Source of the DNA: an uncultured bacterium
GTDB lineage: Bacteria > Planctomycetota > UBA8108 > UBA1146
Direction: 5' to 3'
Assembly (NCBI GenBank): GCA_913056395.1
Contig: CAJXMG010000003.1
Span: 82,540 to 146,539, forward strand
DNA: 64,000 nt
Position 1 is the stretch's first letter. Every line of letters starts with the position of its first letter. Below the pieces are notes generated by a model, which saw only the letters and a list, made by a program, of their open reading frames with translations, was not told the origin of the DNA and searched no databases. Shown piece after piece: positions 9,004 to 16,988 of the stretch. Position numbers and translations under genes: made by a program.

Positions 9004-9459
9004 TCAGAATGCCAACTCGGGGCGACGCAGGAGGCCTCCCAGATGGGAGGTCCAGATCAGGCTGAGAACCCCGGCAGTCAAAAGCCAGGCTACAGCGTGG
9101 AAAATCCACGGGTGTGGCTTCTCTTCCTGGATTTCCGCCAACACTGAAATCACTGAGCCGACTCCGGCGAGGGCGAGAATCGTGAATGAGATTCTGCCCC
9201 AGAGACCGTGGTCTTCGACGGCCCCGGAATCCCAATCCACAAGACTTTGCCACCATTCCACTGTTGTGGGACCTGTGAAGTAGGCGACAGCAGAGGTCAA
9301 TGCCACAAGAACCGAGAGGGTGTGCCCCAGCCTGAGGAATTCCCGGGAGTCGCTTCGCTTGCCCCTGATCATCAGATACAGCGAAAGCGGGGCAAGGATC
9401 ACAGGAACGTGAACCACTGCCACATGAAGCCAGGCCTGAATCTGACCTGCATCCATCAA
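9004..9459 (-). CDS. membrane protein, DUF2231-like
   Basis: 151 residues with about four hydrophobic segments. The N-terminus (QIQAWLHVAVVHVPVILAPL) and the following charged loop recall the DUF2231 family of predicted small membrane proteins, often linked to cytochrome or respiratory genes. Its ATG overlaps the stop of the upstream gene by 4 bp, so the two are co-translated. The substrate or partner is unknown and the family assignment is tentative. Confidence 0.65.
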   Translation of the reverse strand: MMDAGQIQAWLHVAVVHVPVILAPLSLYLMIRGKRSDSREFLRLGHTLSVLVALTSAVAYFTGPTTVEWWQSLVDWDSGAVEDHGLWGRISFTILALAGVGSVISVLAEIQEEKPHPWIFHAVAWLLTAGVLSLIWTSHLGGLLRRPELAF

Positions 9460-10331
9460 TCGCCGGTTCCGATGGCTTCTGCCGGATCGACGCCCTTGTC
9501 CACCGCTTCGTAGTTCAGTTCAGAGCCACGCATGCTGTGTGGAATCGCATAGACCGCAGACATGACCAACGCCGCAGCCAGTACCACAGCTCTGCAGATG
9601 CCCTCTTTCTTTTTGGGACCGGTACCGATCACCGCCACTGCCGTGAGCCAACTGACCCACATGATCAGCATCTTGTTGTCGGTGAGATCTCCGCCGAAGG
9701 GAAAGCCGGTCCAGTACTCACCAAATGCATACTTCTGCACGATGGGACCCAGAATCATGCCACCGAGAGTCATTCCACTGATCGTGACGAAAGCAAGCCG
9801 TCGCATGTCGTCGACATTGAAGAGTGCAGAGAGACCAGTCCGCATACCGATCAGAACCGAAAAGAACATCAGGAAGATATGTGGCCAGAGGATCCACGAA
9901 GGTACGGGGTCCTTGTAGCGAAGAACGATGTTGTCTGCCCCCTCCTCGGGAATCCGAATCATGGAGTTTGCAGTATTGACTTCGACGAAGTATTCCATTT
10001 TTCCTGCAGCAGGCTGGACCGGCAAAGCCGCAACCCACTCTGAACCACCCTCCTCGAGGGTTTTCTTCTCGAAGGCAGTGACGGTGATCGCGTCTGCGGT
10101 TTTGTAACGCTTGAAGTGCAGGGTTGCAGAGAACTCTCCGTCTCCCGTATCGGGAAGTGTGATGGGAGCTCCATGAGTGGTTTCATGAGATCTGAGCAGT
10201 TTGTATTTGTGAACTTGATCACCGGTCTGGATCTCGCCCCTGAATGGGTAGGTGGGGCCAGTCGTTCGCTGGTAGATGATGGCAGAAATCATGATCATCA
10301 ACGCGAGGATCCAAAGGAAAAACTTCTTCAT
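9456..10331 (-). CDS. membrane protein of unknown function
   Basis: 291 residues. An N-terminal signal anchor (FFLWILALMIMISAIIY) is followed by a ~125-residue extracytoplasmic domain (~20-145), then four or five membrane segments (from SWILWPHIFLMFFSVLIGM onward). I do not recognise the family. The downstream DUF2231-like gene overlaps it, so the pair may form a membrane complex. An 8-bp hairpin lies 17 bases upstream of the ATG. Confidence 0.7.
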   Translation of the reverse strand: MKKFFLWILALMIMISAIIYQRTTGPTYPFRGEIQTGDQVHKYKLLRSHETTHGAPITLPDTGDGEFSATLHFKRYKTADAITVTAFEKKTLEEGGSEWVAALPVQPAAGKMEYFVEVNTANSMIRIPEEGADNIVLRYKDPVPSWILWPHIFLMFFSVLIGMRTGLSALFNVDDMRRLAFVTISGMTLGGMILGPIVQKYAFGEYWTGFPFGGDLTDNKMLIMWVSWLTAVAVIGTGPKKKEGICRAVVLAAALVMSAVYAIPHSMRGSELNYEAVDKGVDPAEAIGTGD

Positions 10332-10347
10332 GTCGATTCAGCCTTTC

Positions 10348-10369
10348 TTCAGGGGTGAGTCCCCCTGAA
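10348..10369 (-). promoter_or_regulatory. leader hairpin upstream of the membrane-protein pair
   Basis: TTCAGGGG at 10348-10355 and CCCCTGAA at 10362-10369 are perfect inverted repeats with a 6-base loop. They lie just upstream of the ribosome-binding region of the gene starting at 10331. There is no T-run in the downstream direction, so it is not an obvious terminator. It could be a 5' UTR stem or an operator. Confidence 0.35.
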
Positions 10370-10538
10370 CGATCTTTGACATCCTACCTGAACCGTTCTT
10401 CAACTTGGATCTTTTCCCCTCGCAACCGGCAATATCCGCATCTATTCTCTTCTGTTTACGTGTGTCCTAAACGGCAGAATTCTGCTCTTTCTGACCTTTC
10501 GGGCACTTCAAATACCGTCCTCGCCTTGGGGATCAGAA

Positions 10539-11375
10539 ATGAGTCGGACCTTGTCCAGCAATCGGTACAGGAAGGGGAAGGAACGAAACCGGCTTCAATG
10601 GTGGTTTTTCTTTCTTCTGCTGATCTCGCTGATTCCGGGTTGTGATTCCGGTTCGGGCAAAGAACGCCTGACGGTCTTTGCCGCCAGCTCCCTGACGGAT
10701 GTTCTGCCAGAATTGAAAGCAGAGTTTGAGCGCTCCACGCCTGAGGCGGAATTGAGTCTGGTTTTTGGGGGCAGCCAAATTCTTCGCCTTCAGATTGAAC
10801 AGGGAGCGATGGCTGATCTGTTCATTTCAGCCCACCCGGAGCATGTTCAGTCTCTGATCGATCAGCAGATTTTATCTGATGCTCTGCCGGTGATTGAAAA
10901 TCCCCTCGTCGTCATCGTCTCCCCTGAGCAGGCGACCTCCATCACCCGATTTGATCAACTCACCGATTTGGAAAAGTTGGTCGTCGGTGACGTTGCTGTG
11001 CCTTTGGGCTCGTATACCGAAGAGGTCATTCGCAAATCAGACGAAGTCATGGGCTCCGGTTTCGCAGACCGATTGAGATCATCAGTCGTGTCGAAAGAGT
11101 CCAACTCCAGATTGGTTCGCAGCAAGGTCTTGCTTGGGGAAGCGGATGCGGCCTTTGTCTACAAAAGCGATGCCCGCAATACACCAGCCGGAGTTGTCGA
11201 GTTGCCTGAACCTCTCTCTGCCAGAGCCCGATATGTGCTGGCAGGACGGGATGCCGAAGGTGGAAGTGTGGCGCATCAGTTCAGGATTTTTCTGGGCAGT
11301 GACAAGGCCATGGAAATCTTCAGGAGGCATCAGTTCACTCTTCCAACAGGTTCGGAGGCCGACCGTGAAAAGTGA
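10539..11375 (+). CDS. modA: molybdate ABC transporter, substrate-binding lipoprotein
   Basis: 278 residues. A basic N-terminus and hydrophobic stretch (WWFFFLLLISLIPGC) end in a lipobox, with Cys at about residue 34, so the protein is a membrane-anchored binding lipoprotein. The mature part is ModA-like: LTVFAASSLTDVLPELKAEF, VFGGSQILRLQIEQGAMADLF, then ENPLVVIVSP and VPLGSYTEEVI. It binds molybdate or tungstate for uptake. modB starts inside its 3' end and modC overlaps modB. The operon is a likely source of Mo or W for the formate dehydrogenase at 40 kb. No Moco riboswitch was recognised upstream. Confidence 0.9.
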   Translation: MSRTLSSNRYRKGKERNRLQWWFFFLLLISLIPGCDSGSGKERLTVFAASSLTDVLPELKAEFERSTPEAELSLVFGGSQILRLQIEQGAMADLFISAHPEHVQSLIDQQILSDALPVIENPLVVIVSPEQATSITRFDQLTDLEKLVVGDVAVPLGSYTEEVIRKSDEVMGSGFADRLRSSVVSKESNSRLVRSKVLLGEADAAFVYKSDARNTPAGVVELPEPLSARARYVLAGRDAEGGSVAHQFRIFLGSDKAMEIFRRHQFTLPTGSEADREK

Positions 11376-12177
11376 AGAAGGGCGGAAGAGCCTCGGGGCC
11401 GCCAGGCTCGCATGGATCCTTGGCGTTCCCCTGTTCCTGATTCTGCTTCTCCCCGGGTTTGCGCTGGTTCTTTCGGCAGGCCTCTCAAAAGTCTGGGCCG
11501 CATTTCTTGACCCGGCATTTCTGCAAGCCGCGGTTCTGAGCTTGACCTCTTCGACGGTGGCGATGGTCCTGATTCTGTTATCGGGAACCCCTTTGGCATG
11601 GTGGTTGGCGCGATCCCCATCCCGTTTCTCTCGCGGAGTAGAACTGATTCTGGATCTTCCCATCATCCTTCCTCCTGCTGTGGTGGGAATTGGATTGCTC
11701 CAGGCATTTGGTCGTTCGGGAATCATCGGCGACTTGCTTGCTGCTGTTGGATTGAATCTGCCATTTTCATTCATGGCGGTGGTGCTGGCACAGGTGGTCA
11801 TCGCTGCTCCCTTTTTTCTCAGGTCAGCAACGGTGGCATTCAGAAATGCCGATCGGGATCTGGAAGACGTGGCAAAAACACTGGGACATTCGCCAGTCCG
11901 AATCTTTTTTCAGGTGGTGCTTCCCCTTTGCCGCCGAGGGTTGTTGGCGGGTGCGTTATTGGCATGGGCCCGTGCTTTGGGCGAGTTCGGTGCAACACTG
12001 CTCTTTGCCGGGAATATGCCGGGGGTAACGCAGACGCTGCCATTGGCGATTTTCTCGACCCTGGAAAGAGATGTTCATTTGGCCATCGCCATGTCTTTGC
12101 TGTTATTGGCATTGGCTCTGTTGTTGTTGGCATCGTTGCGTCGTTTTGAGAAGACCCCGGCAGGGGGGCACCGATGA
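11365..12177 (+). CDS. modB: molybdate ABC transporter, permease
   Basis: About 270 residues from a GTG at 11365, preceded by GGAGG at 6 bases and overlapping modA by 11 bp. Longer starts would lie within modA. Six membrane segments are apparent. The EAA loop of binding-protein-dependent permeases is present (DLEDVAKTLGHSPVRIFFQVVLP). The ModB-type features LPPAVVGIGLL and RALGEFGATLLFAGNMPG are clear. It forms the membrane channel for ModA and ModC. The stop overlaps modC by 4 bp (ATGA). Confidence 0.9.
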   Translation: MKSEEGRKSLGAARLAWILGVPLFLILLLPGFALVLSAGLSKVWAAFLDPAFLQAAVLSLTSSTVAMVLILLSGTPLAWWLARSPSRFSRGVELILDLPIILPPAVVGIGLLQAFGRSGIIGDLLAAVGLNLPFSFMAVVLAQVVIAAPFFLRSATVAFRNADRDLEDVAKTLGHSPVRIFFQVVLPLCRRGLLAGALLAWARALGEFGATLLFAGNMPGVTQTLPLAIFSTLERDVHLAIAMSLLLLALALLLLASLRRFEKTPAGGHR

Positions 12178-12896
12178 ACAACTGGGAAGTTCAAATTGAA
12201 TGCCTCAAAGGTGAGTTCCATCTGCAGGTGGAGTTGTCCGGTGGTTCGCGACCTCTGGCCCTGATTGGTGCCAACGGATCAGGTAAATCCACGATACTTC
12301 GTGGAGTGCTGGGACTCGAAAATCCTGAACATGCATTTGTGCGAGTCGGGGAGCGAATTCTGCATGACTCAAAAGCTTCCCTTTGTGTCCCTGTCGAGGA
12401 GAGAAACCTGGCCTACCTGCCTCAGGGGCTGGGATTGTTTCCGCATATGAATGTCGCCGAAAACATACTCTTCGCTGACAGAAGCAACACCCTCACCTTG
12501 TCTGAATTGGTCGATGGGGAATACTCGACAACCGTTGAAAACCTGAAGATCAAATCTTTGCTTCATCGTCGGCCTGAAGAACTGTCAGCAGGGGAGTGTC
12601 AGAAAGTGGCCTTGGCGAGGGTCATGATCCAGAAGCCACAGATGATTCTTCTCGATGAGCCGGCCAGTGCTCTGGACATTCTTGCCCGCAGGGAAGTACG
12701 CAAGGTTTTGTCGGAGCAACTTTCTGATCTGGGGATTCCTTCAATTCTGGTGACCCATGATTTTCGTGATGTTCGGGATCTGGTAGCAGATATCGCCTAT
12801 CTCAAAGCTGGAAAAGTGGAGAAAGCCGGATCGGCAGATGATTTTCCGGGGGGAGAGTCAGACGAGTTCCTCGTCGAGTTTTTCGCTCAGCCCTGA
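12174..12896 (+). CDS. modC: molybdate ABC transporter, ATP-binding protein
   Basis: 240 residues. Walker A GANGSGKST lies near residue 33, the ABC signature LSAGECQKVALAR near 138, and Walker B MILLDEPASALD near 158, followed by the switch His (VTHDFRD). It is about 110 residues shorter than the E. coli ModC and lacks the C-terminal TOBE molybdate-sensing domain. It therefore drives transport without that regulatory module. It overlaps modB by 4 bp and the convergent gene at 12887 by 10 bp. Confidence 0.88.
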   Translation: MNNWEVQIECLKGEFHLQVELSGGSRPLALIGANGSGKSTILRGVLGLENPEHAFVRVGERILHDSKASLCVPVEERNLAYLPQGLGLFPHMNVAENILFADRSNTLTLSELVDGEYSTTVENLKIKSLLHRRPEELSAGECQKVALARVMIQKPQMILLDEPASALDILARREVRKVLSEQLSDLGIPSILVTHDFRDVRDLVADIAYLKAGKVEKAGSADDFPGGESDEFLVEFFAQP

Positions 12897-13372
12897 AGTC
12901 CCGTTGTTCCTGCAGCGAAAGCCGGGGGGAAATAGATGGCCAGCAAGGCCAGCCGACCACTCCAGGCAAAGGTACGGATCCAGTTCGATTTGACGAGGGC
13001 CTTAATGGCGATTCGCTCAGCGGTTTTCGATTCTTCAGTGACAGATCTGCTCTGGCCAATTTTCCCATGGTTGGGAATCTGCAAAACCAGCGTCGAAAGC
13101 CAAATGATGGCGAGCAGAATGAACCCCCAGAGAGCGGGTTGCTGAGTTGCTCCCTGCCATTCCCAGACGAGTAAAAGGGAGCCTCCCAGCAACTCGACAA
13201 CCATGGCGGGAAAGACGACCAGGGTCGTTCGGCGGACGTGGAACTCCTGATATTCCCGCATCTTTTCAGATCCAACATGCACATAGATGGGGTAGTGGAC
13301 GATCTGGACAAACCAGATCAGCCCCGTCATGAAACCTGTTGTCAGCCATTGGCTCAGAATCAAAAGGTCCAT
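12887..13372 (-). CDS. small integral membrane protein, unknown function
   Basis: 161 residues with four hydrophobic segments (starting LLILSQWLTTGFMTGLIWFV). A conserved-looking loop IVHYPIYVHVGSEKMREYQ sits after the first segment. The pattern resembles small four-helix membrane proteins of the DUF1772 type, but I cannot confirm this. It converges on modC with a short overlap and lies 15 bp downstream of the SOUL gene, so it may be co-transcribed with it. Confidence 0.65.
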   Translation of the reverse strand: MDLLILSQWLTTGFMTGLIWFVQIVHYPIYVHVGSEKMREYQEFHVRRTTLVVFPAMVVELLGGSLLLVWEWQGATQQPALWGFILLAIIWLSTLVLQIPNHGKIGQSRSVTEESKTAERIAIKALVKSNWIRTFAWSGRLALLAIYFPPAFAAGTTGLQG

Positions 13373-13387
13373 GGGTTCGTCAGTGAA

Positions 13388-14203
13388 TCAATCTTTGGCC
13401 GAAGGTGATTCGGAATCAGGCTTGTCGTCGGATGATTCCTTTGCGGAGTCGGCGTTGTTGCGGATTCGAACAGGAAGCTGCGCTTCACCCCAACGAAGAG
13501 GGCTTCTCACTTCGGGACCGTTGTAGAAAAGGGCTCTCGGTTTACCTGCCAACTCAAGATGAGGATGCTTGTCGAGCTCTTCCTTCAGTTGATCGATTCT
13601 CTGGGTCAACTGTTTCACGCCGTAGCCTCCCTGAAAGCCGACGGAGATAAAACTCATCCGGGCTTCGTCTTCGACCACGACGGCTCCGGCGATTCCGGTA
13701 GGACCGAGTTCAGGAGTTCTGTAGAGGAATGACATCGCCCAACCGGCAACTTTTGGCGAGGGGGCGCCGATGTCGATGTCGTACTCCATCTCAACAGGAG
13801 AAGTCATGGCGATATCGCGGGACTTGATATGAGTGAACAGTTTCCAGAAGCCGAAGTTGCTGGCGAGGTCGGGAGCGATTTTCCCCTCCACTTTGGCCCT
13901 TCGAACCACGGGGTAGCTTTTGAGTTCGACGCAACCGGGTGCTGTGGGGGCGGGGTAACCCTCAGGCAATGGAGTGCCGATCCGGGCGGTGTCGCACCTC
14001 CATGTTCCTGCCTTGTCCTGATGGGGCTTTTCTTTGGCTGTCCCTGAAAGATGAACGCTGGTCCCGGGGGCGGGCAGGGCTTTTTCAGAATCCTTGGGCA
14101 GACTTGCCGTGTCCTCCGTCTGATCCGGATTTTGGCGGGTCGAATCGACTGAAACGGGCACTGTTGCGATAAAAAAGGCCAAACAGAGTGAAAGGTGAGT
14201 CAT
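13388..14203 (-). CDS. SOUL-family heme-binding protein, secreted
   Basis: 271 residues with an N-terminal signal peptide (LSLCLAFFIATVPVSVDS). The core at ~90-255 matches the SOUL family: CVELKSYPVVRRAKVEG, FWKLFTHIKSRDIAMTSPVEM, SFLYRTPELGP and RALFYNGPEVRSPLRW. These proteins bind heme or porphyrin weakly and their roles are mostly unknown. A low-complexity region (~20-75) and a Ser/Asp-rich tail flank the domain. It is transcribed away from the light-regulator/photolyase pair, sharing a 218-bp divergent intergenic region with it. Confidence 0.8.
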   Translation of the reverse strand: MTHLSLCLAFFIATVPVSVDSTRQNPDQTEDTASLPKDSEKALPAPGTSVHLSGTAKEKPHQDKAGTWRCDTARIGTPLPEGYPAPTAPGCVELKSYPVVRRAKVEGKIAPDLASNFGFWKLFTHIKSRDIAMTSPVEMEYDIDIGAPSPKVAGWAMSFLYRTPELGPTGIAGAVVVEDEARMSFISVGFQGGYGVKQLTQRIDQLKEELDKHPHLELAGKPRALFYNGPEVRSPLRWGEAQLPVRIRNNADSAKESSDDKPDSESPSAKD

Positions 14204-14268
14204 GGGTCTCCAGGTGAGGTTAGTCAGTTCATTCCGAAAAATGTCCGATTCGGTAAAAATCGTGCAAG

Positions 14269-14299
14269 TCGACCAAATTTAATCAGGATGTGATATGAT
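14269..14299 (+). promoter_or_regulatory. candidate promoter with 19-bp spacer for the CarH-like regulator
   Basis: TCGACC (14269-14274) and TATGAT (14294-14299) are separated by 19 bp, the long spacer typical of MerR-family target promoters. The -10 box overlaps a palindrome ATGATCAT (14295-14302) inside TGAT-N6-ATCA. An imperfect repeat CGATT...AATCG lies about 20 bp upstream. The -35 match is only 4 of 6, so this is tentative. Confidence 0.35.
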
Positions 14300-14421
14300 C
14301 ATCAAGGTCCAGATTTAAGCCGCGCTTCATTTTCTGGTCATTTAGCGATAATTGGGCAGGCAATTGGGCATTTGCACCTTTCTCCGCTCGACAGCCCTGA
14401 AAAGGTCAATACGATCACATT

Positions 14422-15321
14422 ATGGATAAAGAATTCTTCACTCCCCGAACCCTCGGTGACGCGATAGGTGTCAGTCAGTCCAGCTTGAAGCGTTGGGCAG
14501 ACAAGGGCCTGTTGAATGTCGAAAAGACTGCGGGCGGACATCGCAGGATCGGAATGGAGGAAGCCCTGCGCTTTATCCGCGAATCTGGCGTGACCGTCGT
14601 CAAGCCGGATTTGCTGGGGTTGGGATCGGAAGACTTGGAAGTACAGGAAGATGAACTGAGTTCATCGGATCGGCTGTACTACGCGCTCCACTCCGGCGAT
14701 GAGACCCGCGTTCGATCGCTGGTACTCAACCAGTACCTCGATGGGCGTCCTCTTCATGAAATTTTCGACGAAGACATTCAGCCGGCTATGGCAAGAATCG
14801 GACTGCTCTGGCATGACGATGTCTCTGGCATCACCATCGAGCATCGTGCTCATGATATTTGCCTTCAAGTCTTGGCGGACCTCCGATTCCGCTTGCCGAG
14901 AGTCTTTACCAAAGGTACTGCCATCGGAGCGGCTGTTCCGGGAGATCCCTACACCTTGCCCACTGCGATGGTCTCCACTGCGTTGAGGGGTGAAGGTTTT
15001 TCAGCGGTCAATCTGGGGCCGAACTTGCCGATCGAGGCACTTCTGGATGAGGCCAAGAAGGTCAAACCGTTGATCGCATGGCTCAGTGTCAGCCACCTGA
15101 AAAAAGCCCATATCCTCCGTACAGAAATCAAGGAATTCGCCAGAGAACTGAGAGCACAGAACACCTTCCTCATCATGGGTGGTTCCCAGATCCACAAATT
15201 GCGCCTCGATCGTGATCCCTACGTTTTGATCGGAAAAAACATTCACGAACTGGTTTCGATTTCCAGGGGATTGGTCGCCAACATCCCGCAATCAAGTCAA
15301 TCAAAGGACGAACTTTCTTGA
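14422..15321 (+). CDS. MerR-family regulator with cobalamin-binding-type domain (CarH/LitR-like)
   Basis: 299 residues. An N-terminal MerR HTH lies at ~6-50 (SLKRWADKGLLNVEKTAGGHRR), a helical-bundle domain at ~82-160, and a Rossmann-type B12 domain at ~165-290. The CarH light-sensing motif W-x9-EH is intact (Trp130, Glu140, His141), as is His131 next to the Trp. The B12 lower-ligand motif DxHxxG is changed to DPYTLP, so Tyr177 stands where the axial His is expected. CarH proteins bind adenosylcobalamin in the dark, repress DNA and release it on light. The photolyase gene downstream starts inside its stop codon, which strongly suggests a light or photodamage role. Light sensing through B12 is inferred, and the missing His makes it uncertain. 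Confidence 0.88.
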   Translation: MDKEFFTPRTLGDAIGVSQSSLKRWADKGLLNVEKTAGGHRRIGMEEALRFIRESGVTVVKPDLLGLGSEDLEVQEDELSSSDRLYYALHSGDETRVRSLVLNQYLDGRPLHEIFDEDIQPAMARIGLLWHDDVSGITIEHRAHDICLQVLADLRFRLPRVFTKGTAIGAAVPGDPYTLPTAMVSTALRGEGFSAVNLGPNLPIEALLDEAKKVKPLIAWLSVSHLKKAHILRTEIKEFARELRAQNTFLIMGGSQIHKLRLDRDPYVLIGKNIHELVSISRGLVANIPQSSQSKDELS

Positions 15322-16754
15322 CCATTCCAGCGGATCCCGTAGACAACACAGGCAGAGTTCAGCCGGTCAACGACCGACCCGTGAACTATGACGGCAAATA
15401 CGTCCTTTATTGGATGACCACCGCACGCAGGACCCGATTCAATCACGCCCTCGATCGCGCTGCTTCATGGGCCCGATCACTCGACATTCCATTGGTAGTT
15501 GTGGAGGCCTTGGGGCTGAATCATCGCTGGGCCAGTGCACGATTCCACCAGTTCATCTTAGAGGGTATGGAGAACAACGCCGCTGCATTTGCAGAAGCGG
15601 GGATCCAATACATTCCCTTCGTGGAAAAGTCGCCGGCTGATTCCAAAGGATTTGTGGAGGCGGCCTCACAGGAAGCAGCGCTCGTCGTCACCGATGAATG
15701 GCCTTGTTTTATCACTCCCAAAATCGTTGCCGGATTAGGGAAAAAATCTGCGGTTCATGTGGAAGCAGTCGATGGCGCAGGTTTGCTTCCGGTCAGGGCC
15801 GTCCCCAAAGTTTTTTCACGGGCGTTTCACTTCCGGAACTGGCACAAGAAGAACATTGATCCCCACCTGATGGCCTTGTCGAGTGCCAAACCTCTGGAAG
15901 GTCTACAGGGCAAGAATGTTTTCGATAAAAAGATTCTCGATCAGTGGGAGCCTCTCTCTGCGGAGCAGCTCGCCAATCCTTCTGGTTTGATCTCTTCTTT
16001 GCCGATCGATCAGGAAGTTGCTCCGGTGTCGGTTCATCCAGGGGGCAGTTCTGAAGCGAATCGTCGATTGACCCATTTCATCCATCATGTCATCGATCGA
16101 TATGGGGAAGATCGCAATCAACCGGATAAAGTCGCAACCAGTGTGTTGAGCCCATACATCCACTTCGGCCATATCTCGACCCAGGAAATCTGGGAGCAGG
16201 CCTGCAGGGCGGATGCCGGCGAAAATGGCGATGCCTTTATCGACCAACTGCTGACATGGCGAGAACTGGGGCTCAATTTTTGTCACTATCATGAAGACGT
16301 GGACACTTGGGAATCATTGCCAGAGTGGTCTAGAAAAACGCTGGAAGAACATGCCGAGGATACTCGACCGGTGTCCTATACCCTCGAACAGATGGAAGCT
16401 GCAGAAACCCACGATGAAATCTGGAATGCAGCCCAACGGCAGCTCAAGGGTGAAGGCTTGATTCACAATTATCTGCGTATGCTTTGGGGAAAAAAGATCC
16501 TCGAGTGGAGTTCCCATCCCCGTGAAGCGGTGGAAACGATGGTCCACCTCAACAATCGCTGGGCTCTGGATGGGCGTGATCCCAACTCCTACAGCGGAAT
16601 CATGTGGTGCGTCGGTAGATACGACCGGGCCTGGGGACCAGAGAGACCTATCTTTGGCAAGATCCGCTACATGTCCTCGGACAACACAGCCAGAAAACTT
16701 CGCCTCAAGCCTTATCTGGAGCAATGGGGCGTTGATCCCTCGCTGAGCATGTAA
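15318..16754 (+). CDS. deoxyribodipyrimidine photolyase, class II
   Basis: 478 residues from a TTG at 15318 that overlaps the regulator stop (TTGA). The N-terminal antenna domain begins VLYWMTTARRTRFNHALDRA. The C-terminal FAD domain carries class II features: LLTWRELGLNFCHY, LIHNYLRMLWGKKILEW, NNRWALDGRDPNSYSGIMW and ERPIFGKIRYMSSD. The enzyme splits UV-induced cyclobutane pyrimidine dimers with light energy. Coupling to a CarH-like regulator explains likely light-induced expression. The gene is followed by about 200 bp and then a terminator. Confidence 0.93.
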   Translation: MTIPADPVDNTGRVQPVNDRPVNYDGKYVLYWMTTARRTRFNHALDRAASWARSLDIPLVVVEALGLNHRWASARFHQFILEGMENNAAAFAEAGIQYIPFVEKSPADSKGFVEAASQEAALVVTDEWPCFITPKIVAGLGKKSAVHVEAVDGAGLLPVRAVPKVFSRAFHFRNWHKKNIDPHLMALSSAKPLEGLQGKNVFDKKILDQWEPLSAEQLANPSGLISSLPIDQEVAPVSVHPGGSSEANRRLTHFIHHVIDRYGEDRNQPDKVATSVLSPYIHFGHISTQEIWEQACRADAGENGDAFIDQLLTWRELGLNFCHYHEDVDTWESLPEWSRKTLEEHAEDTRPVSYTLEQMEAAETHDEIWNAAQRQLKGEGLIHNYLRMLWGKKILEWSSHPREAVETMVHLNNRWALDGRDPNSYSGIMWCVGRYDRAWGPERPIFGKIRYMSSDNTARKLRLKPYLEQWGVDPSLSM

Positions 16755-16961
16755 CCCTTTACGCGTGTTGCCTGTGTGAACTCAGCGGTCCTTCATGTCG
16801 TCATAATTTTACACCGTGGTGTGACTTATTCAGGTCACCGAATTCCTGACTTGGTGGGAGATATGGGGCGAAGGGTCGGCATCAGGGCCATGATTAAGAT
16901 TGTTCAGACGAACTTCGTCGGACCAGTAAACACGACCCCATCTCTCGAGCCTTTGCCGTGA

Positions 16962-16988
16962 AGCCCTGCGGCGAGGGCTCATTTTTTA
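16962..16988 (+). terminator. rho-independent terminator downstream of photolyase
   Basis: AGCCCT at 16962-16967 and AGGGCT at 16974-16979 form a 6-bp stem around GCGGCG, followed by CATTTTTT. It ends transcription from the regulator-photolyase side, just before the convergent hemB stop. The 207 bp between the photolyase stop and this site contain no convincing gene. Confidence 0.65.

Noticed and set aside
16776..16961. Small 61-codon plus-strand frame after the photolyase gene
   Set aside because: No ribosome site and no family similarity; more likely the 3' untranslated region before the terminator.
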